Shown here: piece after piece, positions 1 to 6,607 of the stretch
How positions within the stretch are numbered: the stretch's first letter is position 1
Layout: every line of letters starts with the position of its first letter
Source: an uncultured Eubacteriales bacterium
GTDB taxonomy: Bacteria; Bacillota; Clostridia; Lachnospirales; Lachnospiraceae
Length of the DNA: 22,542 nucleotides
Assembly: GCA_900549105.1 (NCBI GenBank)
Contig: URND01000040.1
Coordinates: 1 to 22,542, forward strand
Reading direction: 5' to 3'
Notes under the pieces: generated by a model
What the model was told of the DNA's origin: nothing
The model's database searches: none
Seen by the model: the letters and a program-made list of their open reading frames with translations, nothing else
Program-made: the position numbers and the translations under genes

Positions 1-660
1 ATCCAGACTGGTGCGCAAGGTGTCTCCTGCAACCGGCTCTTTCCGCCGCTCTCCTGTCCCGTCCAGCTCCACTCCCCTGGCATCTGTAACTGTGAGGATT
101 TTTCCCGGCTGCCCTGCAAGGATCTCATCATATTTTACTTCCAGCCCAATGATTCCCTGATTATCTCCACCGGTAAAGCCAATGGTTTTCGCCGCCAGGG
201 CGTCAAATGGATAATATCTGGAATAGTCTTCATCCACCATAACGCCGTCCAGCTTATAGCTTCGAATCAAATCTCCGGTTTCTTTCGGCACATTTGAACG
301 GATTTTCTCAATGGAAGAAACTTTCTCCACCCGCTTGCGGACCTTTTCCTCATCCAGTTCCAGCGTTTCAGACAATACCTGAATCACCTTCTCCGGCTCA
401 GTTATCTGATTATGTATGACAGAGATTGTACACACCGACTGGTTTGTTGCCAGGGCCACGCCGTTTCTGTCATAGATAATGCCCCGTTCCGCTTTAATCA
501 CCCGTTCCCTCTCGTGCAGATCATCTGCCCGCTCTTTATAGTGTTGGGAGCGATTGACCATAATGTACCACATCCGGGCAAGAAGCACTGCCAGCAAAAA
601 TATCAGCATCAGCAAGACTACTAAAATCTTCCTGCGTTGATAGTTTTTTGTTGTTTCCAT
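1..660 (-). CDS. Class B penicillin-binding protein, N-terminal part (runs off the left edge)
   Basis: The minus strand is open from the ATG at 660 to the window edge, giving 220 codons without a stop. The protein has a short cytoplasmic tail, one membrane anchor at about residues 11-34, then the pedestal domain of class B PBPs. The hallmark RG-x-I-x-DRNG-x-x-LA is seen as RGIIYDRNGVALA (residues 59-71), and a YYPFDALAAKTIGFTG segment follows at 149-164. The transpeptidase domain lies outside the window. It is the fifth gene after mraZ and begins 45 nt after the previous PBP, the position held by spoVD after pbpB in Bacillus subtilis, so a sporulation or septal peptidoglycan transpeptidase is a fair inference. 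Without the C-terminus (PASTA domains or not) SpoVD and FtsI/PBP2 types cannot be told apart. A GGGAAGG ribosome site lies about 11 nt upstream. Confidence 0.9.
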   Translation of the reverse strand, partial: METTKNYQRRKILVVLLMLIFLLAVLLARMWYIMVNRSQHYKERADDLHERERVIKAERGIIYDRNGVALATNQSVCTISVIHNQITEPEKVIQVLSETLELDEEKVRKRVEKVSSIEKIRSNVPKETGDLIRSYKLDGVMVDEDYSRYYPFDALAAKTIGFTGGDNQGIIGLEVKYDEILAGQPGKILTVTDARGVELDGTGERRKEPVAGDTLRTSLD

Positions 661-705
661 GAACAATGAAACCTTCCCACAGACATTTGGTATACTATAT
701 TAATA

Positions 706-2841
706 TTACTCTGTATTTATACCATTTTCTTCCATATATTCTGCCAGGTCATCCCAGTAGTATTCTCCGGTAATATCGTCATAACCATCACCGTCTTCAT
801 CCACCCACTGGCTCACAAAGCTTTCCAAATCTGAGGCCGAACTGGTGCTTTCTCCGGTCTGACTGCCCTCTGTATCCTCACTTTCTGCCGGCGTGCCGTC
901 CGCATTTGTCTCCGGCTCAGCGCCCCACTGATAATTTCCGGTATCGCCGCCGTTTGCCGCTTCGCCATTTTCAGGGAATACCTGAAGGTAAGGAAGAATC
1001 TCCCGCAGAATATCGCCGGCCATTTTTGTCGGCGCACCGCTGTCTTCCTGATTATCCTCAAGCTCATCAATGACAACATATACAACAACTCTCGGATTCT
1101 CCACCGGGGCAAATCCGATAAAGGATACAACATATTTTCCACTGCCGCGCGGAACCTTCTCCGCTGTACCTGTCTTACCGCCGACAGTATATCCCTCAAC
1201 TCTGGCCGCCGTACCGGTTGTATTCGGGCCGTCATCCGAAACTGTCTGATGCATGGCTTCTTTCAGCCAATCACAGGTTTCTTCGGAAAGGGTATTCCGC
1301 ACAAGCACTTTTTCAAAAGATTTTACGACCTGTCCATTTTCTGTCGTAATCTCACGGACAACATGGGGCTGGTAATAATGACCCCCATTGAGAATGGAAG
1401 AAAACGCCGCAACCATCTGAACCATTGTCAGGTTAAAGCCCTGTCCGAAGGCGCTGGTCGCCAGCTCAAAACTTCCCATTGTCGATTCGTCAAAAACCAG
1501 ATTTTCCGCGCTGGCCTCTCCCGGAAGGTCAATCCCGGTGACCTGCCCGAAGCCATACAGCCGATGATATTTTACCATATCTTCTGAGCCAATCCGGTTC
1601 CCAATCTGCATCAGAGCATCGTTGCAGGACCACATGACTGCTTCCTGCAATGTTGTCGGTCCATGCCCATATACATTGTGACACTGAATATGCTGCATAC
1701 CCACACCATCAAAAAGGTCCTCACCGCCATCACAGTTAAAATTGTCGCTGGCAGAAACCTTACTCTCGTCCAGCGCCGCTCCGATAGTCAGCGGTTTTAT
1801 GGTCGAACCTGCTTCAAAGGTATCGCTGACGCAGAAATTTCGCCACACATCATATAATATCTCGGTCTCTTCCGTATCGCTGAAAGCTTTAATCTCTTCT
1901 TCGGTGTAATAAGCTGTCAAATCTCTCGGCGAATTCGGGTTAAATGTCGGATAATCCGTCATCGCCAGTATTTCCCCATTATTAGGGTCCGCCACGATGA
2001 CACCCGTATGTTTGCTTCCCCGTTCCTGGGCGAGCTGAGTCACATATTTTTCCACAATTCTCTGAATATTCAAATCAATGGTGGACACCACATTATAGCC
2101 ATTGACCGCAGCCACCGTCGTACGCTCAAAATCCGACTCTTCCGAAAGATAGCCGTATTCCCTGCCGTTGGTGCCGTTGAGCATATCGTTATAATAGCCT
2201 TCCAGTCCCCAGGTTCCCTCATTGCCGCCGACTGTAAAGCCAAGCAGCGATGCCGCCAATGAATCATAAGGATACTGGCGGATATATTCCTCCTCAAACC
2301 ATATGCCCTTGACATAAGCGCTCTCTTCCTGGTCTTTCTCATCCTCTGAATTCATAAAATCCTGATAGGCCTTCACCGTGTCGTAATCCAGCTTTTTGGC
2401 CAGAACCATGTAGCGGCTGTCCGGATTGTCGTCCAGCACCTCATACACCTTCGACTCATCAATATCAAAATATTTCTCAATTGCTTCCGCCGTCGGCTCC
2501 TCACAGTCCCCGTTGGAATTCAACACCACATAGGGGTCCAGCACCAGATTATATACCTTTTCACTGGTTGCCAGCACGGTTCCATTTCTATCTCTGATAT
2601 CTCCCCGTTTAAAAGGAATACTTTTACTGTCATAATCCATCTGCGCCATAACAATCCGCGCATAGGTATCGCTGTTTGATAAATTGATAAGCAACAGCCG
2701 CCCGATTAAAAAACAGATAAAGAAAAGAATTACTAAAAAAATCAGCAGTAATTTTTTGCGATTACTGTTGCCGAACTTTCTCTCCTTCTTCTTTCGCTTT
2801 CTTCTTATAGGCTGTTCCGGAAATTGATATTGCTTTGCCAA
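706..2841 (-). CDS. Class B penicillin-binding protein (FtsI/PBP2B-like transpeptidase)
   Basis: A 711-residue bitopic D,D-transpeptidase that cross-links peptidoglycan, probably at the septum given its place in the dcw operon. Basic cytoplasmic tail (1-29), membrane segment (about 30-54), pedestal domain with RGDIRDRNGTVLA (79-91), then the transpeptidase domain. All three active-site motifs are present: S346-T-I-K349, S405-C-N407 and K556-T-G-T559. No PASTA domain follows; instead there is an acidic Ser/Thr/Glu-rich linker (about 625-675) ending in a short DEDGDGYDD segment. The start is TTG: the frame is closed upstream by a TAG before any ATG, and an AGGTGG ribosome site lies 9 nt before the TTG. 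It follows ftsL by 59 nt, a gap that holds a strong hairpin. The family is certain; FtsI versus a sporulation paralogue is inferred from order only. Confidence 0.95.
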   Translation of the reverse strand: MAKQYQFPEQPIRRKRKKKERKFGNSNRKKLLLIFLVILFFICFLIGRLLLINLSNSDTYARIVMAQMDYDSKSIPFKRGDIRDRNGTVLATSEKVYNLVLDPYVVLNSNGDCEEPTAEAIEKYFDIDESKVYEVLDDNPDSRYMVLAKKLDYDTVKAYQDFMNSEDEKDQEESAYVKGIWFEEEYIRQYPYDSLAASLLGFTVGGNEGTWGLEGYYNDMLNGTNGREYGYLSEESDFERTTVAAVNGYNVVSTIDLNIQRIVEKYVTQLAQERGSKHTGVIVADPNNGEILAMTDYPTFNPNSPRDLTAYYTEEEIKAFSDTEETEILYDVWRNFCVSDTFEAGSTIKPLTIGAALDESKVSASDNFNCDGGEDLFDGVGMQHIQCHNVYGHGPTTLQEAVMWSCNDALMQIGNRIGSEDMVKYHRLYGFGQVTGIDLPGEASAENLVFDESTMGSFELATSAFGQGFNLTMVQMVAAFSSILNGGHYYQPHVVREITTENGQVVKSFEKVLVRNTLSEETCDWLKEAMHQTVSDDGPNTTGTAARVEGYTVGGKTGTAEKVPRGSGKYVVSFIGFAPVENPRVVVYVVIDELEDNQEDSGAPTKMAGDILREILPYLQVFPENGEAANGGDTGNYQWGAEPETNADGTPAESEDTEGSQTGESTSSASDLESFVSQWVDEDGDGYDDITGEYYWDDLAEYMEENGINTE

Positions 2842-2869
2842 GATGTCACACCACCTATCTATCTAAGGA

Positions 2870-2895
2870 AAAGCCCCCAGTAAGCTGAGGGCTTT
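2870..2895 (-). terminator. Terminator-like hairpin inside the operon, between ftsL and the PBP gene
   Basis: Read on the minus strand, 11-nt arms AAAGCCCTCAG and CTGGGGGCTTT pair fully (one G-U) around a CTTA tetraloop, beginning five nt after the ftsL stop codon. The arm runs into only four T residues before TCC, so this is a weak terminator, attenuator or mRNA-stabilising stem rather than a clear end of transcription. The next gene has its own ribosome site just downstream. Confidence 0.6.
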
Positions 2896-2900
2896 CATAT

Positions 2901-3422
2901 TCAGTCATCCGATGGGATTTGTCGATATTGTTTGACATAATCCTGATTCTCATTGGAATAATAATGGATTTGCCCTTCTGTAATCGCCGTCATACCAAAC
3001 TCGCCGACAGCCCGCTGATATACCTCCGACAAATCAACCGCACTGTTAATACGTTCTTCCATAGCCACATTTTCATTTGTAATCGTACTCAACTCTGATT
3101 TCAATTCGGCCACCTGTTCGCTTGTCCGAAGTATCTCATTCTGAAGACTCAGATAAAAAACACATGCAGCCACTGTAACGGCCACCGAAAAAATCAAAAA
3201 TACTGTGTAGGTCAGATTCAACCGCAGCGCCCGTTCCTGATTTCTGCGTGCTATTTCCTGTTTCCTGTGTTTTTCAGCACGGCGGCGGCGCTCCTCCCCT
3301 ATCTGACGGCGCTGTTCATAGGCCTTTCTCTCTGGTTCCGCCTCCAACTTTCGAACGGTGTTGCCTTCGATATAATAATTCGTCTGCCGCATTTGCTGTC
3401 TTCTTTTTCTGTTGTCCGGCAT
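2901..3422 (-). CDS. ftsL: FtsL-like septum protein (small bitopic coiled-coil protein)
   Basis: A 173-residue protein with a long, very basic cytoplasmic tail (1-68, rich in Arg/Lys/Gln), one membrane span (about 69-91) and an extracytoplasmic coiled coil (about 92-128, e.g. SEQVAELKSELSTITNENV). This architecture and the location between rsmH and a class B PBP fit FtsL, which with DivIB/DivIC recruits septal peptidoglycan synthases. FtsL proteins diverge strongly in sequence, so the call rests on topology and synteny; a DivIC-type protein is the alternative. The start is taken as the ATG at 3422 because AAAGGGG lies 8 nt upstream of it, whereas an in-frame GTG at 3428 would be only 2 nt from that site. 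Confidence 0.75.
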   Translation of the reverse strand: MPDNRKRRQQMRQTNYYIEGNTVRKLEAEPERKAYEQRRQIGEERRRRAEKHRKQEIARRNQERALRLNLTYTVFLIFSVAVTVAACVFYLSLQNEILRTSEQVAELKSELSTITNENVAMEERINSAVDLSEVYQRAVGEFGMTAITEGQIHYYSNENQDYVKQYRQIPSDD

Positions 3423-3464
3423 AATCACCGCCCCTTTCCCGAATTCCGGGTCACTCGATTCCCA

Positions 3465-4403
3465 CTAATATCTCCGCTCAAAAACGCGCAGTTTCGCACT
3501 TTTTGCTCTCGGATTGATTTCCAGTTCTTCTTCTGACGGAAGTATCGGTTTTCGCGTAATCACTTTGCCCATCGATTTTTTTCCGCAAACACAGGTTGGG
3601 AAACTTGGCGGACATTCACATGGATTCTCACATTTCCGAAAAATATTTTTTACAATCCGGTCTTCCAATGAATGGAAGGTAATAATACAAATTCTTCCGC
3701 CGTCATCCAGCAATTCCACCATCTCATTCAGATGGCCCCGAAGCACTTCCAGCTCCTGATTCAATTCAATCCGAATTGCCTGAAATGTCCGTTTGGCCGG
3801 ATGTCCGCCAACAGCCCGGAACTTCATCGGAATCGCCGCCTTAATAATCTCAGTCAGCTCATCCGTCGTCTCCACCGGTTTTTCCTGTCTGGCACGGACA
3901 ATATGTTTTGCAATATTTTTCGCAAATTTATCTTCTCCGTAATCACGAATGATTCGATATAATTCCATCTCGCTGTAGCCGTTGATAATATCTCTGGCTG
4001 TCTTTTCCTGGCGCTGGTCCATTCGCATATCCAAAGGAGCATTCTCCCGATAGCTGAATCCCCGTTCTGCCGTATCCAACTGATACGAAGAAACGCCTAA
4101 ATCCAAAACGATGCCGTTCACCCCGGAAACTCCGAGAGACTGCAGCACCTGCTTCATATCACTATAATTGCTGCGCACAATTGTGACTTTATCGCCAAAA
4201 GGTTTCAACCGTTCTCCCGCCGCCTCAATAGCAGCTCCATCCTGGTCGATTCCGATAAAATGTCCTTTTTCGCTGAGCCGGCTGCACACATGAAAGGCAT
4301 GTCCTCCGCCTCCAAGCGTTCCATCCACATAGATGCCATCCGGCTGAATATTTAAATTATTAATTGTTTCTTCCAGCAAAACAGATTGGTGTTTAAAATT
4401 CAC
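3465..4403 (-). CDS. rsmH: 16S rRNA (cytosine1402-N4)-methyltransferase RsmH (MraW)
   Basis: A 312-residue SAM-dependent enzyme that N4-methylates C1402 in the decoding centre of 16S rRNA. Family signatures are all visible: VDGTLGGGGHA (26-36, SAM loop), DLGVSSYQLD (101-110), GFSYR (115-119), PLDMRMD (123-129), FHSLEDR (243-249) and KSAKLR (301-306). A cysteine cluster at 258-273 (C258, C262, C264, C271, C273) precedes the conserved C-terminal tail. The start is GTG, with AGAGGT about 9 nt upstream; length matches the family. It lies 28 nt after mraZ and is part of the same leftward operon. Confidence 0.97.
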   Translation of the reverse strand: MNFKHQSVLLEETINNLNIQPDGIYVDGTLGGGGHAFHVCSRLSEKGHFIGIDQDGAAIEAAGERLKPFGDKVTIVRSNYSDMKQVLQSLGVSGVNGIVLDLGVSSYQLDTAERGFSYRENAPLDMRMDQRQEKTARDIINGYSEMELYRIIRDYGEDKFAKNIAKHIVRARQEKPVETTDELTEIIKAAIPMKFRAVGGHPAKRTFQAIRIELNQELEVLRGHLNEMVELLDDGGRICIITFHSLEDRIVKNIFRKCENPCECPPSFPTCVCGKKSMGKVITRKPILPSEEELEINPRAKSAKLRVFERRY

Positions 4404-4431
4404 TTTGACTACCTCTTTCTTTTGCTGCTGT

Positions 4432-4869
4432 CTATAAAGAGATTCCTATATCTTCCATATGCTGTGCGATATCATCCATATCGTCCACATCCACATCGTT
4501 AATCTCTTCCCATTTATCTTTGCTCCAAATCTCAATACGATTTGAAACACCAACTAACACAGCTTCTTTTTCAAGCTTTGCAAATTCTCTTAAGTTGGCC
4601 GGAATTAAAATACGGCCCTGCCTGTCAATCTCACATTCCGAAGCTCCGGCCAGAAAAAAACGGCTGAACTTGCGGGCGTCCTTATTTGTCATCGGGAGCT
4701 CATGAATCTTACTTGTAAAGCTCTCCCACTCTTCTGTAGGGTACACGGAGAGACAGCCATCCAGCCCCTTCGTCAAAAAGAATCTTTCACCAAGAGATTC
4801 TCTCAACTTTGAAGGAACAATCAGCCTGCCTTTAGCATCTATCGTATGATTATATTCACCAATAAACAT
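4432..4869 (-). CDS. mraZ: Transcriptional regulator MraZ
   Basis: A 145-residue double-AbrB-fold DNA-binding protein that controls the dcw operon by binding direct repeats in its own promoter region. The protein opens with MFIGEYNHTIDAKGRL and contains the second matching module DRQGRILIPANLRE (about residues 85-98), the two halves of the MraZ fold. The reading frame is open further upstream to 4941, but that extension would run through the operator repeats; the ATG at 4869 gives the usual length and has AGGTGG 5 nt upstream, so it is taken as the start. First gene of the cluster; autoregulation is likely from the repeats at 4909-4943. Confidence 0.95.
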   Translation of the reverse strand: MFIGEYNHTIDAKGRLIVPSKLRESLGERFFLTKGLDGCLSVYPTEEWESFTSKIHELPMTNKDARKFSRFFLAGASECEIDRQGRILIPANLREFAKLEKEAVLVGVSNRIEIWSKDKWEEINDVDVDDMDDIAQHMEDIGISL

Positions 4870-4908
4870 ACCGACCACCTGTCTCTCACCTTTGGCTCCT
4901 TTAGAAAC

Positions 4909-4943
4909 CAATTTCCACCACTTTGTTTCACTTTCCACCACTT
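4909..4943 (-). promoter_or_regulatory. Probable MraZ operator: AGTG repeats with 10-bp phasing
   Basis: On the minus strand AGTG occurs at 4939-4942, 4929-4932 and 4919-4922, exactly 10 bp apart, with a degenerate ATTG at 4909-4912 continuing the phase. Two copies are part of an identical 12-bp direct repeat, AAGTGGTGGAAA, at 4932-4943 and 4912-4923. MraZ is known to bind short direct repeats spaced by one helical turn upstream of its own gene; here the array starts just after the predicted transcription start and before the mraZ ribosome site. Confidence 0.75.
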
Positions 4944-4951
4944 GTAGTTTT

Positions 4952-4980
4952 ATTCTATATTATTTGGTTTGAGATAGCAA
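4952..4980 (-). promoter_or_regulatory. Promoter of the mraZ/dcw operon
   Basis: Minus strand: -35 TTGCTA (4975-4980), 17-nt spacer, -10 TAGAAT (4952-4957; five of six matches). Predicted start of transcription is near 4945, just before the AGTG repeat array, so MraZ binding there would interfere with promoter clearance or polymerase binding. Confidence 0.65.
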
Positions 4981-5021
4981 TACCCATTTATGTTTTTTCA
5001 AAAAAAATTCATTCTTTTTTA

Positions 5022-5039
5022 ATACATTAACGAATGTAT
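5022..5039. repeat. AT-rich palindrome between the divergent mraZ and ychF genes
   Basis: Arms ATACATT (5022-5028) and AATGTAT (5033-5039) are perfect inverted repeats around AACG. It lies upstream of both genes, in the position of an operator. On the plus strand TTAACG (5027-5032) inside it could serve as a weak -35 with TACAAA (5050-5055) 17 nt later; TAGAAT at 5062-5067 is another possible -10. No clear ychF promoter stands out. Confidence 0.35.
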
Positions 5040-5085
5040 AGTTTTTTATTACAAAATATGTTAGAATGATTAAGAATATGAGAAA

Positions 5086-5109
5086 AAAGCGGCTGAAGAC
5101 AGTCGCTTT
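5086..5109. other. Stem-loop in the ychF leader / upstream of the dcw promoter
   Basis: Arms AAAGCGGCTG and CAGTCGCTTT pair over 10 bp (one G-U on the plus strand) around AAGA. On the minus strand the stem is followed by six T residues, so it has the form of a leftward terminator that would insulate the dcw promoter from antisense transcription; on the plus strand it would be a 5' leader stem about 24 nt ahead of the ychF start codon. Confidence 0.5.
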
Positions 5110-5132
5110 AATATAAGAAAGGACGTATGAAC

Positions 5133-6230
5133 ATGAAATTAGGAATTGTCGGTCTCCCGAATGTGGGTAAAAGCACCCTCTTCAATTCATTAACAAAAGC
5201 CGGCGCTGAATCCGCCAACTATCCATTCTGTACTATTGACCCAAATGTGGGTATTGTTTCCGTGCCTGACCACCGGCTGGATGTTCTCGCAGACCTCTAT
5301 GACTCTGCAAAAATTGTTCCGGCTGTCATCGAATTCGTCGATATTGCCGGATTGGTGAAAGGGGCTTCCAAGGGCGAAGGTCTTGGAAATCAGTTCCTCT
5401 CCAATATCCGTGAAGTTGATGCTATTGTGCACGTGGTACGCTGTTTTGAAAATGATAATATTGTTCATGTGGATGGAAGTATTAATCCGTTAAGAGATAT
5501 CGAAACCATCAATCTGGAATTAATTTTCTCCGACATTGAGATTATGGAACGCCGGTACGCTAAAGTCAGCAAAGGGGCCCGCAACGATAAAGCCCTGGCA
5601 AAAGAAGCCGAGCTTGTAAAACGTATTATCGCCCATCTGGAGGACGGTAAGATGGCCCGTTCCCTTGAAATTGACGATGAGGAAGAAATGGCGCTTATGC
5701 AGAGCTTCAATCTTCTCACAAACAAGCCGGTGATTTACGCCGCCAATGTTTCCGAGGATGATTTGGCCGATGATGCCGCCGGCAATGATTTTGTTGCCGC
5801 TGTCCGGGAGTACGCAGCTTCCGAAGGTTCCGAGGTTTTTGTTATCTGCGCCCAGATTGAACAGGAAATCGCCGAACTGGATGATGATGAAAAGAAAATG
5901 TTCCTCGAAGATTTAGGGCTGACCGAATCCGGCCTGGAAAAACTTATCAAGGCCAGCTACCGTCTGCTCGGTTTAATCAGTTATCTGACTGCCGGGCCAA
6001 CTGAATCCCGCGCATGGACCATCAAAAAGGGAACCAAGGCGCCTCAGGCCGCCGGAAAAATTCACTCGGATTTTGAGCGCGGATTTATCAAAGCCGAAGT
6101 TGTCAGCTATGATGATCTGATGGCCTGCGGTACTTATAATGCCGCCAAAGAAAAAGGCCTCGTCAGAATGGAAGGCAAAGAATACGTGGTTAAAGACGGC
6201 GATGTCGTTCTCTTCCGGTTTAATGTTTAA
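5133..6230 (+). CDS. ychF: Redox- and ribosome-associated ATPase YchF (OLA1/Obg family)
   Basis: A 365-residue cytosolic P-loop NTPase of the Obg group, unusual in preferring ATP. P-loop GLPNVGKST (about 8-16), NYPFCTIDPNVG switch region, DIAGL (G3, about 70-74), and NVSE (about 205-208) in place of the GTP-specifying NKxD, as expected for YchF. The C-terminal TGS domain spans about 281-365 and ends in VVLFRFNV. Two ATGs are close together (5127 and 5133); AAAGGA at 5118-5123 is 9 nt from the second and only 3 nt from the first, and the family begins MKLGIVGLPN, so 5133 is chosen. It stands alone, divergent from mraZ. Family work links it to ribosome binding and oxidative-stress response; that is not shown here. 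Confidence 0.97.
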   Translation: MKLGIVGLPNVGKSTLFNSLTKAGAESANYPFCTIDPNVGIVSVPDHRLDVLADLYDSAKIVPAVIEFVDIAGLVKGASKGEGLGNQFLSNIREVDAIVHVVRCFENDNIVHVDGSINPLRDIETINLELIFSDIEIMERRYAKVSKGARNDKALAKEAELVKRIIAHLEDGKMARSLEIDDEEEMALMQSFNLLTNKPVIYAANVSEDDLADDAAGNDFVAAVREYAASEGSEVFVICAQIEQEIAELDDDEKKMFLEDLGLTESGLEKLIKASYRLLGLISYLTAGPTESRAWTIKKGTKAPQAAGKIHSDFERGFIKAEVVSYDDLMACGTYNAAKEKGLVRMEGKEYVVKDGDVVLFRFNV

Positions 6231-6249
6231 AAGATTTGACCAATAACTA

Positions 6250-6277
6250 CGGCAAAAGGCTGTCGGCAAAAGGCAGT
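6250..6277. repeat. 14-bp tandem duplication downstream of ychF
   Basis: CGGCAAAAGGCTGT (6250-6263) is followed directly by CGGCAAAAGGCAGT (6264-6277), one mismatch in 14. Non-coding. It lies between the ychF stop codon and the terminator and may be a replication-slippage relic. Confidence 0.6.
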
Positions 6278-6325
6278 GAGCCATAAGGAAACATTCAGGA
6301 AATTATGACTTTTGCCAGATAAACG

Positions 6326-6395
6326 GAAAACGAAAAAACTCTATGTGTTTGAGAGTGATATTTGATGATCATTCACATAGAGTTTTTTCATTTTC
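6326..6395 (+). terminator. Terminator of ychF: long inverted repeat with T-run
   Basis: Arms GAAAAAACTCTATGTG (6332-6347) and CACATAGAGTTTTTTC (6374-6389) are perfect 16-nt inverted repeats; after one mismatch (6331/6390) the pairing continues five more bases to 6326 and 6395. The 3' arm carries T6. The A6 at the 5' arm makes it work in both directions, ending ychF on the plus strand and any leftward read-through from lysR. The 26-nt loop is long for an intrinsic terminator and holds an AATGATCATC-type mini-palindrome. Confidence 0.7.
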
Positions 6396-6470
6396 GGCAA
6401 TATGCCGATTGGTGTTTTCAGCGTTCCAACGGAATGCGCAGACGCCGCCGCAGGTGGCAATCTCAGGGGT

Positions 6471-6488
6471 TTGGGGACATGTCACCAA
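6471..6488. repeat. REP-like imperfect palindrome
   Basis: TTGGGGACATGTCACCAA reads the same on both strands apart from one mismatched pair. From memory, GGGGACAnGTCCCC-type palindromes occur as dispersed repeats in many bacteria, some linked to REP-associated tyrosine transposases. No transposase is present here, so this is only a candidate. Confidence 0.3.
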
Positions 6489-6535
6489 CAAGCATTTTTG
6501 CTGTTTCGGAAATTGTGAAGAAACCGTGAAAATCA

Positions 6536-6555
6536 GCAAACTTGTGCAAGTTTGC
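6536..6555 (-). terminator. Possible lysR terminator or operator palindrome
   Basis: GCAAACTTG (6536-6544) and CAAGTTTGC (6547-6555) are perfect inverted repeats separated by two bases. On the minus strand an 8-bp stem with a GCAC loop is followed by TGATTTT, about 50 nt after the lysR stop codon. That fits a weak intrinsic terminator; a protein-binding site is equally possible. Confidence 0.4.
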
Positions 6556-6607
6556 ATTGCCTGCAAATATTACTCTGAATTCGATATAACCAGTATATCG
6601 TTATCAA

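Larger units (their letters stand above)
6396..6607. other. Non-coding stretch with several small palindromes
   Basis: Between the ychF terminator and the lysR stop codon I see no credible gene. It holds a short hairpin CGGCA-ATA-TGCCG (6395-6407), a hairpin GCGTTCC-AAC-GGAATGC (about 6421-6437, one G-U pair), an 18-bp imperfect palindrome at 6471-6488 and a 20-bp near-perfect palindrome at 6536-6555. The density of palindromes suggests relic mobile or REP-type DNA at the edge of the accessory segment. Confidence 0.4.

Noticed and set aside
4870..4941. N-terminal extension of mraZ to 4941
   Set aside because: It would code across the operator repeats; the ATG at 4869 has a good ribosome site and the family start.
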